The notes below the pieces were generated by a model. It searched no databases and had not been told where the DNA came from. It saw nothing but the letters and a program-made list of their open reading frames with translations. Of a stretch of 34,216 bases of DNA, positions 34,014-34,216 are shown piece by piece; the stretch's first letter is position 1, and each line of letters starts with the position of its first letter. The position numbers and the translations under genes are program-made. The stretch is from Clostridiales bacterium (GTDB lineage Bacteria > Bacillota > Clostridia > Lachnospirales > Lachnospiraceae), in assembly GCA_012512855.1 (NCBI GenBank), contig JAAZDK010000153.1, positions 1-34,216 of the forward strand. Reading direction: 5' to 3'.

Positions 34014-34216
34014 TCAGCTGTTGTATATTTGCTCCGCCGGTATCCGACTCAGCTCCTCCTTGCTTATATCATTAAGCTTTTCCAGGTCGAACAAGGCTCC
34101 GGAATTGCTCATCTTCTCAAGTGAAAATGGGAAATCAAGATATGATTTTTTTGGATTCTGCAGCCTCCATTCCTCATAATTGGAGTTCAAAATTGTCAGC
34201 AAATAATTCCACATTG
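33887..34216 (-). pseudogene. partial ORF at the window edge, probably frameshifted
   Basis: A minus-strand frame runs from the window edge (first Met codon at 34214, MWNYLLTILNSNYEEWRLQN) to a TGA at 34014-34016. The +1-shifted frame is then open from about 34055 to 33887 and reads like protein (GIVAITGRINAPDIWEISNV). A single base change between about 34016 and 34055 would join them. The 5' end may lie beyond the window. I do not recognise a family. Confidence 0.3.

Noticed and set aside
1-34216. CRISPR array, prophage, insertion sequence or toxin-antitoxin pair
   Set aside because: I found no regularly spaced repeats, transposase, integrase, phage structural gene or small paired ORFs of that kind.

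Overview
The window is about 34 kb of a low-GC chromosome. AGGAGG-type ribosome binding sites, near-consensus TTGACA-17-TATAAT promoters, U-tailed hairpin terminators and the gene set (DegV, DUF3793, YolD, CymR-like Rrf2, PotABCD, DUF6873-like) point to an anaerobic Firmicute of class Clostridia, most likely Lachnospiraceae-like. That placement is inference from gene content and style only. I see no rRNA, tRNA, insertion sequence, prophage or CRISPR array.

Layout. 1-900: tail of a possible upstream gene, then an HD-domain phosphohydrolase. 885-2003: argC on the minus strand with a clear promoter and a candidate ArgR operator at its start point. 2057-3026: a highly expressed-looking secreted protein with a sortase-type C-terminus. 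3130-4706: a two-gene operon of a DUF3793 protein and a sigma-region-2 protein that lacks a recognisable region 4. 4919-5770: DegV. 5983-6108: a gene-free block of nested hairpins that reads like a plus-strand transcript with its own terminator. 6188-10292: the polyamine importer potABCD with an unusual leader. 10384-13456: a secreted Ig/FN3 protein behind an AraC regulator that is divergent from dapA (13616-14530). 14601-16085: a membrane-anchored L,D-transpeptidase. 16416-18221: GTP-type PEP carboxykinase. 18705-20507: a cytoplasmic GH43-like glycosidase. 20689-23039: a small YdcZ-type membrane protein and a large membrane protein of unknown function. 23135-26562: a sulfur block (rhodanese-TtcA-like fusion, cysteine synthase, and a cysteine-free Rrf2 regulator divergent from cysK). 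26775-28442: DeoR regulator divergent from an azoreductase. 28663-29717: an acyltransferase-3 gene split by a one-base frameshift at a poly-T tract. 29860-31617: a DUF6873-like/Elp3-like radical SAM fusion. 31829-33696: a Y-family DNA polymerase with a YolD-like partner. 33887-34216: a partial, apparently frameshifted ORF at the window edge.

How genes work together. The pot genes form one import system (ATPase, two permeases, lipoprotein). cysK and the Rrf2 gene look like a CymR-CysK cysteine-sensing pair, and the rhodanese-TtcA protein would use sulfur made available by cysteine metabolism. dapA (lysine/diaminopimelate), the L,D-transpeptidase and the acyltransferase all touch the cell envelope but are separate units. 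Most neighbours are single-gene transcription units with their own promoter and terminator, so the window is mainly core or semi-core chromosome. The least explained parts are the hairpin block at 5.98-6.11 kb, the potA leader, the region-4-less sigma protein with DUF3793, the radical SAM fusion and the poly-T frameshift.
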